64,000 nucleotides of DNA. Origin: Desulfogranum marinum (GTDB lineage: Bacteria; Desulfobacterota; Desulfobulbia; Desulfobulbales; Desulfobulbaceae). The stretch covers positions 62,001-126,000 of the forward strand of contig NZ_JAFFQD010000007.1 of the NCBI RefSeq assembly GCF_016918565.1. Reading direction: 5' to 3'. Positions 18,192 to 26,567 of the stretch are shown here, piece by piece (position 1 is the first letter of the stretch; each line of letters begins with the position of its first letter). The notes under the pieces were generated by a model. It saw only the letters and a list, made by a program, of their open reading frames with translations, searched no databases and was not told the DNA's origin. Both the position numbers and the translations under genes were made by a program.

Positions 18192-19394
18192 ATGCGCTCC
18201 CAAGACCAAAATCAAGAGATCTTAAACCAGCCGTTTCAGCTGGCAAAGGTACTCACCATTTCTGTTTGTCATTTTATCCATGATGCGTACTCCAGTTTCC
18301 TGGCTCCGCTCCTCCCTCTGTTAATTGAAAAACTCTCCATGTCGCTCACGCAGGCGGGCTTTCTCACAACCGTCACCCAAATACCTGCCCTTATGAACCC
18401 TTATCTCGGTATTCTGGCAGATAAGGTGTGCGTCCGTTATTTTATAATAGTTGCCCCCGGGCTGACGGCAATCACAATGAGCCTCATTGGCGTTGCCCCC
18501 GGATACGCAAGTCTGGTCGTCCTTTTATTTATAGCAGGCATCAGCGCCGCCCTTTTTCATGTTCCCGCGCCTGTCCTTATTTACCGTTTTGCCGGACAAC
18601 GCAAAGGCCTTGGCATGAGTTTTTATATGACCGGAGGCGAACTGGCGCGTACGGTCGGGCCACTGGTAGCTATTGGTGCCGTTTCCCTGGTGGGGCTTGA
18701 ACATATCTCCCCCCTTATGACCATCGGCATCGCGGCCTCATTGCTGCTTTACTTCCGACTCCGCAACATGCCCCTGCCGCCTCGTGCCGCGACCTCTCCC
18801 CCATCCATGAAAAGGGCATGGAAAGAATCACGTCATATCCTGAAGCCGCTTTCCGGCATTCTTATTTTTCGCGGCTTCATGCATGCTTCCGGGGCGACCT
18901 TTCTGCCAACCTTTGTCAATCAAGACACAGGCAACCTGTGGCTGGCTGGAATCAGCCTCACCGTTTATGAGGCTGCAGGAGTTATTGGCGCCCTCACCAT
19001 CGGTCCGCTGAGTGATACATTCGGCCGCCGCAACATGTTGCTCTTTTCCCTGCTGTCAGCTCCACCGTTATTATTTTTGTTTATTATAATAACGCCCATC
19101 TGGCTCAAGTTCCTTACCCTTTTCGGATTGGGGTTCACCCTCCTCTCCACAACTCCGGTAATGTTAGCTATGGTTCAGGAACATGCGCATCAAAACCCGG
19201 CCACTGCCAACGGTTTTTTTATGATGATTTCCTTTTTATCACGTTCAGCAGTAGTTGTGGCGGTTGGCGCAATTGCAGACTTTATCGGCCTTGGCCAGAC
19301 CTTTCTTCTCAGTGCGGGCCTGGGCCTAGGCGCCATTCCCTTCATCCTGACCCTGCCTCGCAAAGGCACGCAAGAGCCTAAATTGTCAATCTAG
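18192..19394 (+). CDS. MFS transporter, fosmidomycin-resistance (FSR) type
   Basis: 400-aa inner-membrane protein with about 12 hydrophobic helices. The signature near the N-terminus (VCHFIHDAYSSFLAPLLPLLIEKL) is characteristic of the Fsr/fosmidomycin-resistance subgroup of major facilitator efflux proteins. GPLSDTFGRRNML in the second half is the usual MFS loop motif. The start is ATG 18192, just inside a TTG-started frame, after ACAGG. The substrate cannot be read from sequence, and no regulator is adjacent. The 3' end is followed by a long leader for the EF-G gene. Confidence 0.8.
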   Translation: MRSQDQNQEILNQPFQLAKVLTISVCHFIHDAYSSFLAPLLPLLIEKLSMSLTQAGFLTTVTQIPALMNPYLGILADKVCVRYFIIVAPGLTAITMSLIGVAPGYASLVVLLFIAGISAALFHVPAPVLIYRFAGQRKGLGMSFYMTGGELARTVGPLVAIGAVSLVGLEHISPLMTIGIAASLLLYFRLRNMPLPPRAATSPPSMKRAWKESRHILKPLSGILIFRGFMHASGATFLPTFVNQDTGNLWLAGISLTVYEAAGVIGALTIGPLSDTFGRRNMLLFSLLSAPPLLFLFIIITPIWLKFLTLFGLGFTLLSTTPVMLAMVQEHAHQNPATANGFFMMISFLSRSAVVVAVGAIADFIGLGQTFLLSAGLGLGAIPFILTLPRKGTQEPKLSI

Positions 19395-19669
19395 CGTTAA
19401 AAATAACATTTTACATTATTCTCTTTACAAACTTTTTTTTTACCACTATATTGAGCGATTTTTCTTGCAAAATACAACCAGAGTAACAACGGGCTTATTT
19501 ATACCAACAGAGCCAGGTGTTACTTTTCAGGGTTTTCTCCTAACCCTGCAGACCTTTTTTAGGCGAACGAAACAAGGAGTTGCAGGCCCACTGTGACTCC
19601 TTTTTTATTTAACTGTTAATTTCATCAGAATGATCTGGCGGCCTGCAAGCAGCAACCGAGGACGGCGTA
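19395..19669 (+). promoter_or_regulatory. Leader upstream of the EF-G gene with two tandem terminator-like hairpins
   Basis: The first hairpin is CAGGGTT (19528-19534) with AACCCTG (19542-19548), followed by T6 at 19555-19560. The second is AAGGAGTTGCAG (19574-19585) with CTGTGACTCCTT (19591-19602), running into T6. Both are in the sense orientation and the second ends about 63 bp before the EF-G start. CCTGCA (19545-19550) could instead pair with TGCAGG (19581-19586), which would break both stems. The layout suggests either a small RNA with a double terminator or a transcription-attenuation leader. No known riboswitch family was recognised. Confidence 0.45.
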
Positions 19670-21754
19670 ATGAAAAAAGATTTAAGCAAGGTACGTAACA
19701 TAGGCATCAGTGCCCATATTGACTCAGGAAAAACCACCCTGACCGAGCGTGTACTGTTTTATACCCAGCGAATCCATGCTATTCATGAAGTACGTGGCAA
19801 GGATGGCGTCGGCGCCACCATGGACTCCATGGAGCTGGAAAAAGAGCGCGGTATCACCATTCAGTCTGCAGCTACTTACTGCAACTGGAAAGACCATGAT
19901 ATCAACATCATCGACACCCCTGGTCACGTTGATTTTACCATTGAGGTGGAAAGAGCCTTGCGGGTGCTTGACGGCGCAGTCCTCATTCTCTGTTCAGTTG
20001 GTGGCGTACAGTCTCAATCCATCACAGTCAACCGCCAGATGACCCGCTATAAAGTTCCACGCATTGCTTTTATCAACAAATGCGACCGTACCGGGGCAAA
20101 TCCGTTCAGGGTTACCGGCCAGCTCCGAGACAAACTCGATTTAAACGCTGTCATGATGCAGTTGCCCATCGGTTTGGAAAACGATATGGAAGGGATAATC
20201 GACCTGGTAACCATGAAAGCCGTTTATTTTGACGGTGACCAGGGAGAAAATATTCGCATCGAAGAAATCCCTGACAACCTGAGAGATGATGCCGAAGAAA
20301 AACGTGAGGAACTGCTCGATGCGGTTTCCATGTTTTCCGATGACCTCATGGAAGCCATGCTTGAAGAGGAAGCGATCCCGGAAGAGATGATCCATGAAGC
20401 CATCCGCAAGGGCACACTGGCTCTTGAACTTACTCCGGTCCTTATCGGATCCGCCTACAAGAACAAAGGAGTGCAGCTACTCCTGGATGCAGTTAACGGA
20501 TACCTTCCTTGTCCAACCGACATTGAGAACATCGCCCTTGATCTCGATAATGGAGAAGAGGAAATCGCGGTATCCAACGACCCTGATGACAAAATGGTAG
20601 CCTTGGCGTTCAAACTCGAAGATGGACGCTATGGGCAGCTCACCTATATTCGTACCTACCAGGGAACAATCAACAAAGGCGACACCATGATCAACAGCCG
20701 TACGGGCAAGAAGGTCAAAATCGGCCGCCTGGTACGTATGCACGCCGACGAGATGGAAGAGATCGAAAGCGCTGGTTCCGGTGACATTATTGCCCTGTTT
20801 GGTGTTGATTGCGCATCCGGCGACACCTTCTGCAGCGGTGGGCTCAATTGGTCGATGAGCTCCATGCACGTGCCTGCTCCAGTTATCTCTTTGGCAATCA
20901 ATCCAGTGGACAATAAGGCTCAGGTCAACATGTCCAAAGCGCTTAACCGGTTCACAAAAGAAGACCCGACCTTTAAAACCTTCGTCGACCACGAAACCAA
21001 CGAAACCATTATTTCCGGTATGGGCGAGCTTCATCTCGAGGTCTACATCGAACGTATGAAGCGTGAATACAAGGCTGAAGTAGAAGTAGGCGCTCCACAG
21101 GTAGCCTACCGGGAAACCATTCTCCAAAAAGCAGAATTCGACTACACCCACAAAAAACAAACCGGTGGTTCCGGTCAATTTGGTCGAGTTGCAGGATACC
21201 TCGAGCCTATCGAAGAAAGCGACTACGAATTCGTTGATAATATTGTCGGTGGTGTCATTCCTAGAGAATTTATCACCTCCTGTGATAAGGGCTTTCAAAA
21301 ATCCCTCGCTAAGGGTACATTAACAGGGTCCCCGATCACTGGAATCAGAGCCGTTATAAATGACGGTAGTTTTCATGCTGTCGACTCTTCTGATGTTGCC
21401 TTCCAGATGGCTTCCATTGGCGGTTTCAAGCAGGGTTATGCAAAGGCTAACCCGGTTATCATGGAGCCTATCATGAAGGTGGCGGTTGAAGGTCCCTCAG
21501 AATTTCAGGGTGCAGTTATGGGTAGCCTTAACCAGCGCCGGGGTGTGATCATCGGTACTTTTGAGGAAGGGAACTACACTGTGGTCGAAGCAGAGATTCC
21601 GCTCTCTGAAATGTTCGGCTACTCAACCACTCTACGCTCTCTGACCCAGGGTAAGGCAGAATTCACAATGGAATTCTCGACCTATAAGCAGGTACCCAAG
21701 AGCATCAGTGATGACTTAATTAAAGCATTTCAAGAACAGAAAAAAGATTCGTAA
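19670..21754 (+). CDS. fusA: Elongation factor G, mitochondrial EFG1/spdEFG1-like type
   Basis: 694-aa translational GTPase driving ribosomal translocation. G motifs: AHIDSGKTT (residues 15-23), [21 protein letters not shown]. Domains II to V are complete to the C-terminus. The switch region [29 protein letters not shown]-like sequence, together with [20 protein letters not shown] and [11 protein letters not shown], matches mitochondrial EF-G1 more closely than canonical bacterial FusA. It therefore belongs to the spdEFG1 group known from spirochaetes, planctomycetes and deltaproteobacteria. It stands outside any str (rpsL-rpsG-tuf) operon. Whether it is the only EF-G cannot be seen here. Preceded by an unusual hairpin-rich leader. 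Confidence 0.9.
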   Translation: MKKDLSKVRNIGISAHIDSGKTTLTERVLFYTQRIHAIHEVRGKDGVGATMDSMELEKERGITIQSAATYCNWKDHDINIIDTPGHVDFTIEVERALRVLDGAVLILCSVGGVQSQSITVNRQMTRYKVPRIAFINKCDRTGANPFRVTGQLRDKLDLNAVMMQLPIGLENDMEGIIDLVTMKAVYFDGDQGENIRIEEIPDNLRDDAEEKREELLDAVSMFSDDLMEAMLEEEAIPEEMIHEAIRKGTLALELTPVLIGSAYKNKGVQLLLDAVNGYLPCPTDIENIALDLDNGEEEIAVSNDPDDKMVALAFKLEDGRYGQLTYIRTYQGTINKGDTMINSRTGKKVKIGRLVRMHADEMEEIESAGSGDIIALFGVDCASGDTFCSGGLNWSMSSMHVPAPVISLAINPVDNKAQVNMSKALNRFTKEDPTFKTFVDHETNETIISGMGELHLEVYIERMKREYKAEVEVGAPQVAYRETILQKAEFDYTHKKQTGGSGQFGRVAGYLEPIEESDYEFVDNIVGGVIPREFITSCDKGFQKSLAKGTLTGSPITGIRAVINDGSFHAVDSSDVAFQMASIGGFKQGYAKANPVIMEPIMKVAVEGPSEFQGAVMGSLNQRRGVIIGTFEEGNYTVVEAEIPLSEMFGYSTTLRSLTQGKAEFTMEFSTYKQVPKSISDDLIKAFQEQKKDS

Positions 21755-21811
21755 CCTTGATGGGTACTGTGATCTAATCATGCAATACTATAACCTTGGT
21801 GAGGTAAAATA

Positions 21812-22507
21812 ATGGGATACGAACAACTGGCAAACCAAAATCCGCTGCATTCGCTCAGCATGGGCGAGGAACGAAATCAATTGGGCCTGGTAATGGCCCG
21901 TGCAGGCCTGGGCAAGACAGCACTTCTGGTCCAAATAGCACTGGATGCCATACTGCGTGGGGAAAATGTCCTCCATGTAAGTATCGGCGAAACTATCGAC
22001 AAGACACGTCTCTGGTATGACGACATTTTAAAAGTTATCATCGAAGAGCAAAAGTTCGACAACGCGAGCGAACTCATTGAAATGGTCGCCAAAAACCGGA
22101 TGATCATGACCTTCAACGAATCTGCATTCAGTAGACCCAAGCTCGAAGAGCGTGTCAACGATCTGGTTCTGCAAAATATTTTCAAACCAAACTGCCTGGT
22201 TATTGACGGCTTTGACTTTGTCAACACCGAACGACAGGTGCTCGAAGATATTAAGGACTTGTCTGAAAACATGAATCTGCAGGCATGGTTTTCCGCAATC
22301 AGCCATCGTAACGATGATCGTTTTTCACCCACGGGAGTACCTGCTCCATGTCATGAAATAGACGACATGTTCGACACCATCATTCTCCTCAAACCGGAGC
22401 CGGATGCAACTATATTGCTGGAAATTATCCGCAACAGCGGTGAAGTGGTTGAAACGGGTAAAGGATTACGCCTTGACCCAACAACCATGATGGTTAAAAA
22501 ACTTTAA
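21812..22507 (+). CDS. P-loop ATPase of RecA/KaiC-like fold, function unknown
   Basis: 231-aa cytoplasmic protein. The Walker A is MARAGLGKTALLVQIALDA (about residues 28-46) and a Walker B-like strand is CLVIDGFDFVNTERQ. The overall layout is that of a single RecA-type ATPase core. No further domain is recognised. It starts after GAGGT, 58 bp downstream of the EF-G gene and with no terminator between them, so the two are likely co-transcribed. It ends at a strong terminator. Homologues in other Desulfobacterota are, to my knowledge, also uncharacterised. A link to translation is suggested only by the operon. Confidence 0.65.
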   Translation: MGYEQLANQNPLHSLSMGEERNQLGLVMARAGLGKTALLVQIALDAILRGENVLHVSIGETIDKTRLWYDDILKVIIEEQKFDNASELIEMVAKNRMIMTFNESAFSRPKLEERVNDLVLQNIFKPNCLVIDGFDFVNTERQVLEDIKDLSENMNLQAWFSAISHRNDDRFSPTGVPAPCHEIDDMFDTIILLKPEPDATILLEIIRNSGEVVETGKGLRLDPTTMMVKKL

Positions 22508-22516
22508 TTTCCCTTC

Positions 22517-22545
22517 AAAGGCTGCCTTTCCAGGCAGCCTTTTTT
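22517..22545 (+). terminator. Rho-independent terminator of the EF-G/ATPase transcript
   Basis: AAAGGCTGCC (22517-22526) and GGCAGCCTTT (22533-22542) form a perfect 10-bp stem with a 6-nt loop followed by T residues. Confidence 0.88.
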
Positions 22546-22559
22546 CATATCCTTATCCG

Positions 22560-23327
22560 ATGCGTTTTCGACCCTGTATCGACCTGCACCAAGGCAAGGT
22601 CAAACAAATTATCGGCTCCACGCTCAGTGATGGAGACAATGCCTCACTGACTGTCAATTTTGCATCCCCGCATCCACCCTCTTATTATGCCTCAATGTAC
22701 CGACAAGACGGACTGGAAGGCGGACATGTTATCATGTTGGGCCCAGGCAGTGAATCGGCAGCAAAGGAAGCACTGCAAACCTGGTCTGGCGGTCTACAGA
22801 TCGGCGGCGGTATTAATAGTGACAATGCCGGTCAATGGCTCGATTACGGTGCATCACACATCATTATCACCTCTTGGGTTTTCCATAACGGGATACTGGA
22901 CCAAGAACGACTCGAGTTGCTCATTAAAAAAGTCGGCCGCAAGCGACTTGTCCTTGACCTCAGCTGCCGTTGGCTCAATGATGGTTATTACGTTGTAACT
23001 GATCGATGGCAGAACTATACAACTCTAAAAATTAGTCCTCAAATCCTGGAAAAATTGGCAGGATATTGTGACGAGTTCCTCATCCACGCTGTAGATGTGG
23101 AGGGAAAGAGTATGGGCATTGACAGAAGGCTGGTAGAAATCCTTGCCCAAAGCACTCCCGTTCCAACTACCTATGCAGGTGGTATTGCCACCATGGATGA
23201 TATCAACCTGATTCGCTCAGCAGGGAAAGGCAGGATTGATGTAACAGTTGGGTCCGCATTGGACATCTTCGGCGGCACGGGAATAGGTTACAGAGAGCTT
23301 GTAAACCTTTTCAAACATGACAAATAG
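22560..23327 (+). CDS. hisA: HisA, ProFAR isomerase, eukaryotic type
   Basis: 255-aa (beta-alpha)8 barrel isomerase of histidine synthesis, converting ProFAR to PRFAR. It begins MRFRPCIDLHQGKVKQIIG. With YRQDGLEGGHVIMLGPG and GASHIIITSWVF, this is the pattern of eukaryotic HIS6 proteins rather than the usual bacterial HisA. Catalytic Asp residues are in CIDLHQGK and VLDLSCR/HAVDVEG, and the phosphate loops are GGGIN and YAGGIATMDD. It is isolated from other his genes. It follows the preceding terminator by 15 bp and overlaps the small next gene by 11 bp. Confidence 0.88.
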   Translation: MRFRPCIDLHQGKVKQIIGSTLSDGDNASLTVNFASPHPPSYYASMYRQDGLEGGHVIMLGPGSESAAKEALQTWSGGLQIGGGINSDNAGQWLDYGASHIIITSWVFHNGILDQERLELLIKKVGRKRLVLDLSCRWLNDGYYVVTDRWQNYTTLKISPQILEKLAGYCDEFLIHAVDVEGKSMGIDRRLVEILAQSTPVPTTYAGGIATMDDINLIRSAGKGRIDVTVGSALDIFGGTGIGYRELVNLFKHDK

Positions 23328-23502
23328 CGACCAAAGCACCTCTTCCGACCAAACTCTCAAGGAAATAAAACTCCTTGTCCCGGACCACCTCTACCGTGCC
23401 TTCCAGCGATGCGTGTGGATACTTGTTAACCAAACAGGACGCAGTCAAATCGAAATCATGGAAGAAGTAATTCATGATTTTTTGATCAAGCACGAATGTT
23501 GA
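23317..23502 (+). CDS. Small ribbon-helix-helix-like protein
   Basis: 61-aa protein whose start overlaps hisA by 11 bp, so it is probably translated by coupling. After a serine/threonine-rich N-terminus, a beta-strand (KEIKLLVPDHLYRAF) and two helices (VNQTGRSQIEIMEEVIHDFL) give the layout of an RHH/CopG-like DNA-binding fold. The function is unknown. It may be a small regulator or a conserved hypothetical. No toxin partner is adjacent. Confidence 0.55.
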   Translation: MTNSDQSTSSDQTLKEIKLLVPDHLYRAFQRCVWILVNQTGRSQIEIMEEVIHDFLIKHEC

Positions 23503-23652
23503 CGATTTCCCTTAAAACGCGTACTCTGCTTGACCAGGCATAACAGGTCACTTATTATAACAGTGTGTTTTAACTATCACTGGTTCCAGAAGAAAAACTG
23601 TTCCCCGAACACTAACGGTACCATTTACCCCTTTTCCATACATTGCACGCCC

Positions 23653-24510
23653 ATGAATGACCGGGACAACAAACTAAAAAAAATACGCAATTTTGTCGAC
23701 AAAATGCCAAGCCTGTCGACTACGGTGAGCAAAGTTCTGGAAATATGCAGTCGTCCAGACACTGCCCCCAATGACTTGAATAAAGTTATTTCATTGGATC
23801 CGGTCCTGACCGGGCAAGTTTTGAAGCTGATTAACTCGGCCTATTATTCACTGATGAATAAAGTTACGTCCCTCACCCGAGCCATTATTATGCTCGGTCT
23901 GAATACGGTAAAGAACCTCGCCTTATCAACAGCAATTATACGCAGTGTCGATCAAGCAAAAAAAACCAAATCACTGCCCATAAAACATTTCTGGGCTCAC
24001 TCCATCGGGGTCGGAGTTCTTGCCAAAATGCTCGCAGCTGAGCGTGATGTCCCTTTGGGTGAGCGTGAGGAATACTTTGTTGCCGGCCTACTCCATGATC
24101 TGGGCAAAATCCCCTTTGGCGATGAATACAGCGAAGTCATCACCCAAACGCGCCGGCAACAGCGTACACTGGTACATGTTGAGAAAGAATTAATGGAGAT
24201 CGACCATCAGGAAACCGGCGCCATGATCGCTGAAAAATGGAAATTAAACGAAGCTTTGAGCGATTCGATCTCTTATCACCACGCTCCACTGAATGCGGCT
24301 CCTGAAAATCAGGCTTTGGTTGCGACCATTGCCCTTGCAGATTTTTATGTCTGCTTGTTTGACATCGGTAATGCCGGCAACCGTTTTCCTGATCCGGAAC
24401 AACTGCCGATCTTGCTGGAGCTAACCGGGCTTGATTGGCAAACCATTGCCAGCCTGTCGGAAAGCGTAGAACAGGAGATAAGCAAGGCGGAAATCTTTCT
24501 TCAGGTCTAA
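23653..24510 (+). CDS. HDOD-domain signalling protein
   Basis: 285 aa, consisting almost wholly of an HDOD domain (residues about 10-205): MPSLSTTVSKVLEICSRPD, SLDPVLTGQVLKLINSAYYS, RAIIMLGLNTVKNLALS, FWAHSIGVGVLAKMLA, AGLLHDLGKIPF. HDOD domains are catalytically degraded HD relatives found in signalling and cell-cycle or chemotaxis-linked proteins. Here an HDLGK motif is retained, so phosphohydrolase activity is not excluded. The start is placed at ATG 23653 at the beginning of the domain. The frame extends upstream to 23530 without family-like sequence. No effector domain is attached. Confidence 0.75.
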   Translation: MNDRDNKLKKIRNFVDKMPSLSTTVSKVLEICSRPDTAPNDLNKVISLDPVLTGQVLKLINSAYYSLMNKVTSLTRAIIMLGLNTVKNLALSTAIIRSVDQAKKTKSLPIKHFWAHSIGVGVLAKMLAAERDVPLGEREEYFVAGLLHDLGKIPFGDEYSEVITQTRRQQRTLVHVEKELMEIDHQETGAMIAEKWKLNEALSDSISYHHAPLNAAPENQALVATIALADFYVCLFDIGNAGNRFPDPEQLPILLELTGLDWQTIASLSESVEQEISKAEIFLQV

Positions 24511-24542
24511 ATGTACTTGAACTCTATTGATTGGGACACTAC

Positions 24543-25466
24543 ATGATTAAGGTAAAATTTTGGGGAGTCCGAGGCTCTATCCCCTGCCCAGGGCAAAGCA
24601 CGATGAAATACGGAGGCAACACAGCCTGCATCGAACTTCGTTTTCCAGAAGTTAATCGCCATATCATCATCGATGCAGGATCTGGTATCCGTGAACTCGC
24701 CGGTTATATGCTGCAGCACGATCTTCCCAATGGCCCCATATCAACAGACATCTACCTCTCCCACACCCATTGGGACCACATAATGGGGTTCCCTTTTTTC
24801 GTCCCCCTTTATATCCCAGGTTCTTCGATTAAGGTTTACGGTCCTGTTACCTACGAAGATGAACCACTGGAAGCAGTGGTGGGCGGACAGATGAAATACC
24901 GCTATTTCCCCGTCAACATGGGTGAGCTTGCTGGTAACATCGAATACCTTCGTCTCAAGGAAGACCCCAATATAGACCTAGGCGACGGCATCACTCTTGC
25001 CACAACCATTATCAATCACCCCATCACTGCCTTAGGTTATCGATTCACTTACAAAGGTGCCGTTTTTTGCACCGCCTATGACACCGAGCCATTTCGAAAT
25101 CTGTTCATCTCAGACCCAGATGATCCGAACTATGATGAGCTCATGGCTCATGAAGGTGAGCTTGCCGCCCAGGAGCAAAACAAAGTTCTGGAAGACTTTT
25201 TTTCCGGTGCAGACCTTCTTGTGCACGATGCGCAGTATACAAGAAAAGAATACGAAAACGGCAAAGTTGGCTGGGGCCACACCCCTATTGAAGACGCAAT
25301 TGCTGCTGCAAAAAGAGCAGGTGTAAAAAAACTCGCTCTTTTCCATCATGACCCTGAACGAAGTGACACAGACCTCGACCACATGGCGGAACTTTACTGT
25401 ACAGGTGAAAATTCGGAAAAAATGGACCTTTTCTTTGCCAAGGAAGGGCAGGAAATTATCCTCTAA
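24543..25466 (+). CDS. Metallo-beta-lactamase-fold hydrolase
   Basis: 307-aa protein of the MBL superfamily. The metal-binding motif HTHWDH is at residues 74-79, preceded by IIIDAGSGIRELAG, and further ligands lie in AYDTEPF and LFHHDPERSD. The N-terminal KVKFWGVRGSIPCPG is typical of a phosphodiesterase-like subgroup of stand-alone MBL proteins in bacteria, some fused to response regulators. Substrate unknown. It starts 32 bp after the HDOD gene on the same strand, so the two may form a signalling pair. Confidence 0.8.
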   Translation: MIKVKFWGVRGSIPCPGQSTMKYGGNTACIELRFPEVNRHIIIDAGSGIRELAGYMLQHDLPNGPISTDIYLSHTHWDHIMGFPFFVPLYIPGSSIKVYGPVTYEDEPLEAVVGGQMKYRYFPVNMGELAGNIEYLRLKEDPNIDLGDGITLATTIINHPITALGYRFTYKGAVFCTAYDTEPFRNLFISDPDDPNYDELMAHEGELAAQEQNKVLEDFFSGADLLVHDAQYTRKEYENGKVGWGHTPIEDAIAAAKRAGVKKLALFHHDPERSDTDLDHMAELYCTGENSEKMDLFFAKEGQEIIL

Positions 25467-25511
25467 TATTGTACCACAATCAGTAATGATTATTGTAGCA
25501 GTAATTAGAGA
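25462..25511. repeat. Imperfect palindrome after the MBL gene
   Basis: CTCTAAT (25462-25468) and ATTAGAG (25505-25511) enclose a further inverted pair, CACAATca and tgATTATTGT. It can form a roughly 20-bp imperfect stem. There is no T tract, so it is either a weak terminator or a repeat remnant. Confidence 0.35.
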
Positions 25512-25546
25512 GCAATTACCCACGCAGATTTTACATTTATTTACTA

Positions 25547-25572
25547 TTGATGGACTCGTAAAAAGTCCATCA
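25547..25572. repeat. Solo copy of the transposon-end hairpin
   Basis: TGATGGACT (25548-25556) and AGTCCATCA (25564-25572) form a perfect 9-bp stem. The sequence matches the left end of the element at 26229 in 24 of 26 bases and in the same orientation. It thus lies on the other side of yedF from that element. Confidence 0.6.
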
Positions 25573-25603
25573 CTCTTTACCAATTACTACTCTACAAAGC
25601 CAC

Positions 25604-26227
25604 ATGGAACCCATATCTCTTGACTGCATAGGACTTCCCTGCCCCAAACCGGTTCTCAAAACCAAAGAGGCACTTGAACAAGGACACACTCTCATCAGTG
25701 TCACTGTTGACAATGAGGCTTCAAAAAACAATGTTACCCGTTTTGGCAGGAACCAGGGGTGTGATGTCTCAGAGACCGTAATGGCAGACGGAAACTACCA
25801 GGTGCTTATCCAAAGCGATGGTTCCATCCAGGAATCGATTACAGTTGACAATGATGCTTATCAGTGCGATCTCCCTCACCAAGGTAAAGATTCACTTATT
25901 TACGTCATTGCTGCAGATACCATGGGCCGCGGAAGCGATGAACTCGGTTGGGCTCTGCTCCAGACCTTTATCCAAACAATTAAGGAAGTGACCCCTCCGC
26001 CAAGCAAAATTCTCTTTTATAACAGTGGAGTGAAACTTGTAGTAGAAGAGTCCGGCGCAATTGAAGCGCTAAAAGAGCTGCAGAACAATGGGGTAGAGAT
26101 ACTGGTCTGTGGAACCTGCCTTGATTTTTATGAACTCAAGTCAGCAATCAAGATCGGTCAGATATCAAATATGTATGATATCATGGACACAATGGTTGGC
26201 GCATCAAAGGTTGTCAGCCCGCTATAA
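25604..26227 (+). CDS. yedF: Sulfurtransferase-like selenium metabolism protein YedF
   Basis: 207-aa two-domain protein. Residues 1-75 are a TusA/SirA-like domain with the CPKP motif (Cys13 in DCIGLPCPKPVLK). Residues 100-207 are a DsrE/DsrF-like domain (DSLIYVIAADTMGRGSDELG, ILVCGTCLDFYEL). This fusion is the family found in genomes that use selenium, where it is thought to handle selenium or sulfur for selenophosphate chemistry. No selD, selA or selB is adjacent. The gene stands alone between two copies of a transposon-end repeat (25547-25572 and 26229-26254). Confidence 0.85.
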   Translation: MEPISLDCIGLPCPKPVLKTKEALEQGHTLISVTVDNEASKNNVTRFGRNQGCDVSETVMADGNYQVLIQSDGSIQESITVDNDAYQCDLPHQGKDSLIYVIAADTMGRGSDELGWALLQTFIQTIKEVTPPPSKILFYNSGVKLVVEESGAIEALKELQNNGVEILVCGTCLDFYELKSAIKIGQISNMYDIMDTMVGASKVVSPL

Positions 26228-26399
26228 ATTGATGGACTCGTAGAAAGTCGATCACACACTAAAGATGGCCAAGTACAAACGTTCGATATACAAGGCGCAG
26301 CGTTTTTTTCGAGGCTTTGACTATGCATATGGTATGTCAAAGCCTCGGGAAAAACCTGCAACACCGTAGATCGGACTTTTTACGACGCCATCATAAATT
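26224..26399. mobile_element. MITE-like palindromic element with target duplication
   Basis: Terminal inverted repeats of about 25 bp lie at 26230-26253 and 26369-26393 (TGATGGaCTCGTAgAAAGTC-type ends). They are flanked by a 7-bp direct repeat, ATAAATT (26224-26230 and 26393-26399). Each copy shares one base with the adjacent repeat. The interior holds a perfect 12-bp inverted repeat, CGAGGCTTTGAC (26310-26321) and GTCAAAGCCTCG (26336-26347). It has no ORF and is small enough to be mobilised only in trans. Confidence 0.65.
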
Positions 26400-26567
26400 A
26401 ACAAGTAAGATAGATGTGACTTACAATGCTCCTTTACCTTGAGGAACCAAAGGCGAATATAGGTCCTCCCCTCATAATGTGGATTGTTGTCCCTTAAAAG
26501 CATCAATCAGGATTTATCTCATCATCACAACAGCACTACTCTCCTTCTTCTTTGCCAGAGGACAACT

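Noticed and set aside
20477-21298. 273-codon ORF antisense to the EF-G gene
   Set aside because: It is a frame shadow of a strongly conserved gene with biased codon use, and the protein has no family features.
25547-25572. Hairpin before yedF considered as a terminator
   Set aside because: No T tract follows, and the sequence matches a transposon end at 26229.
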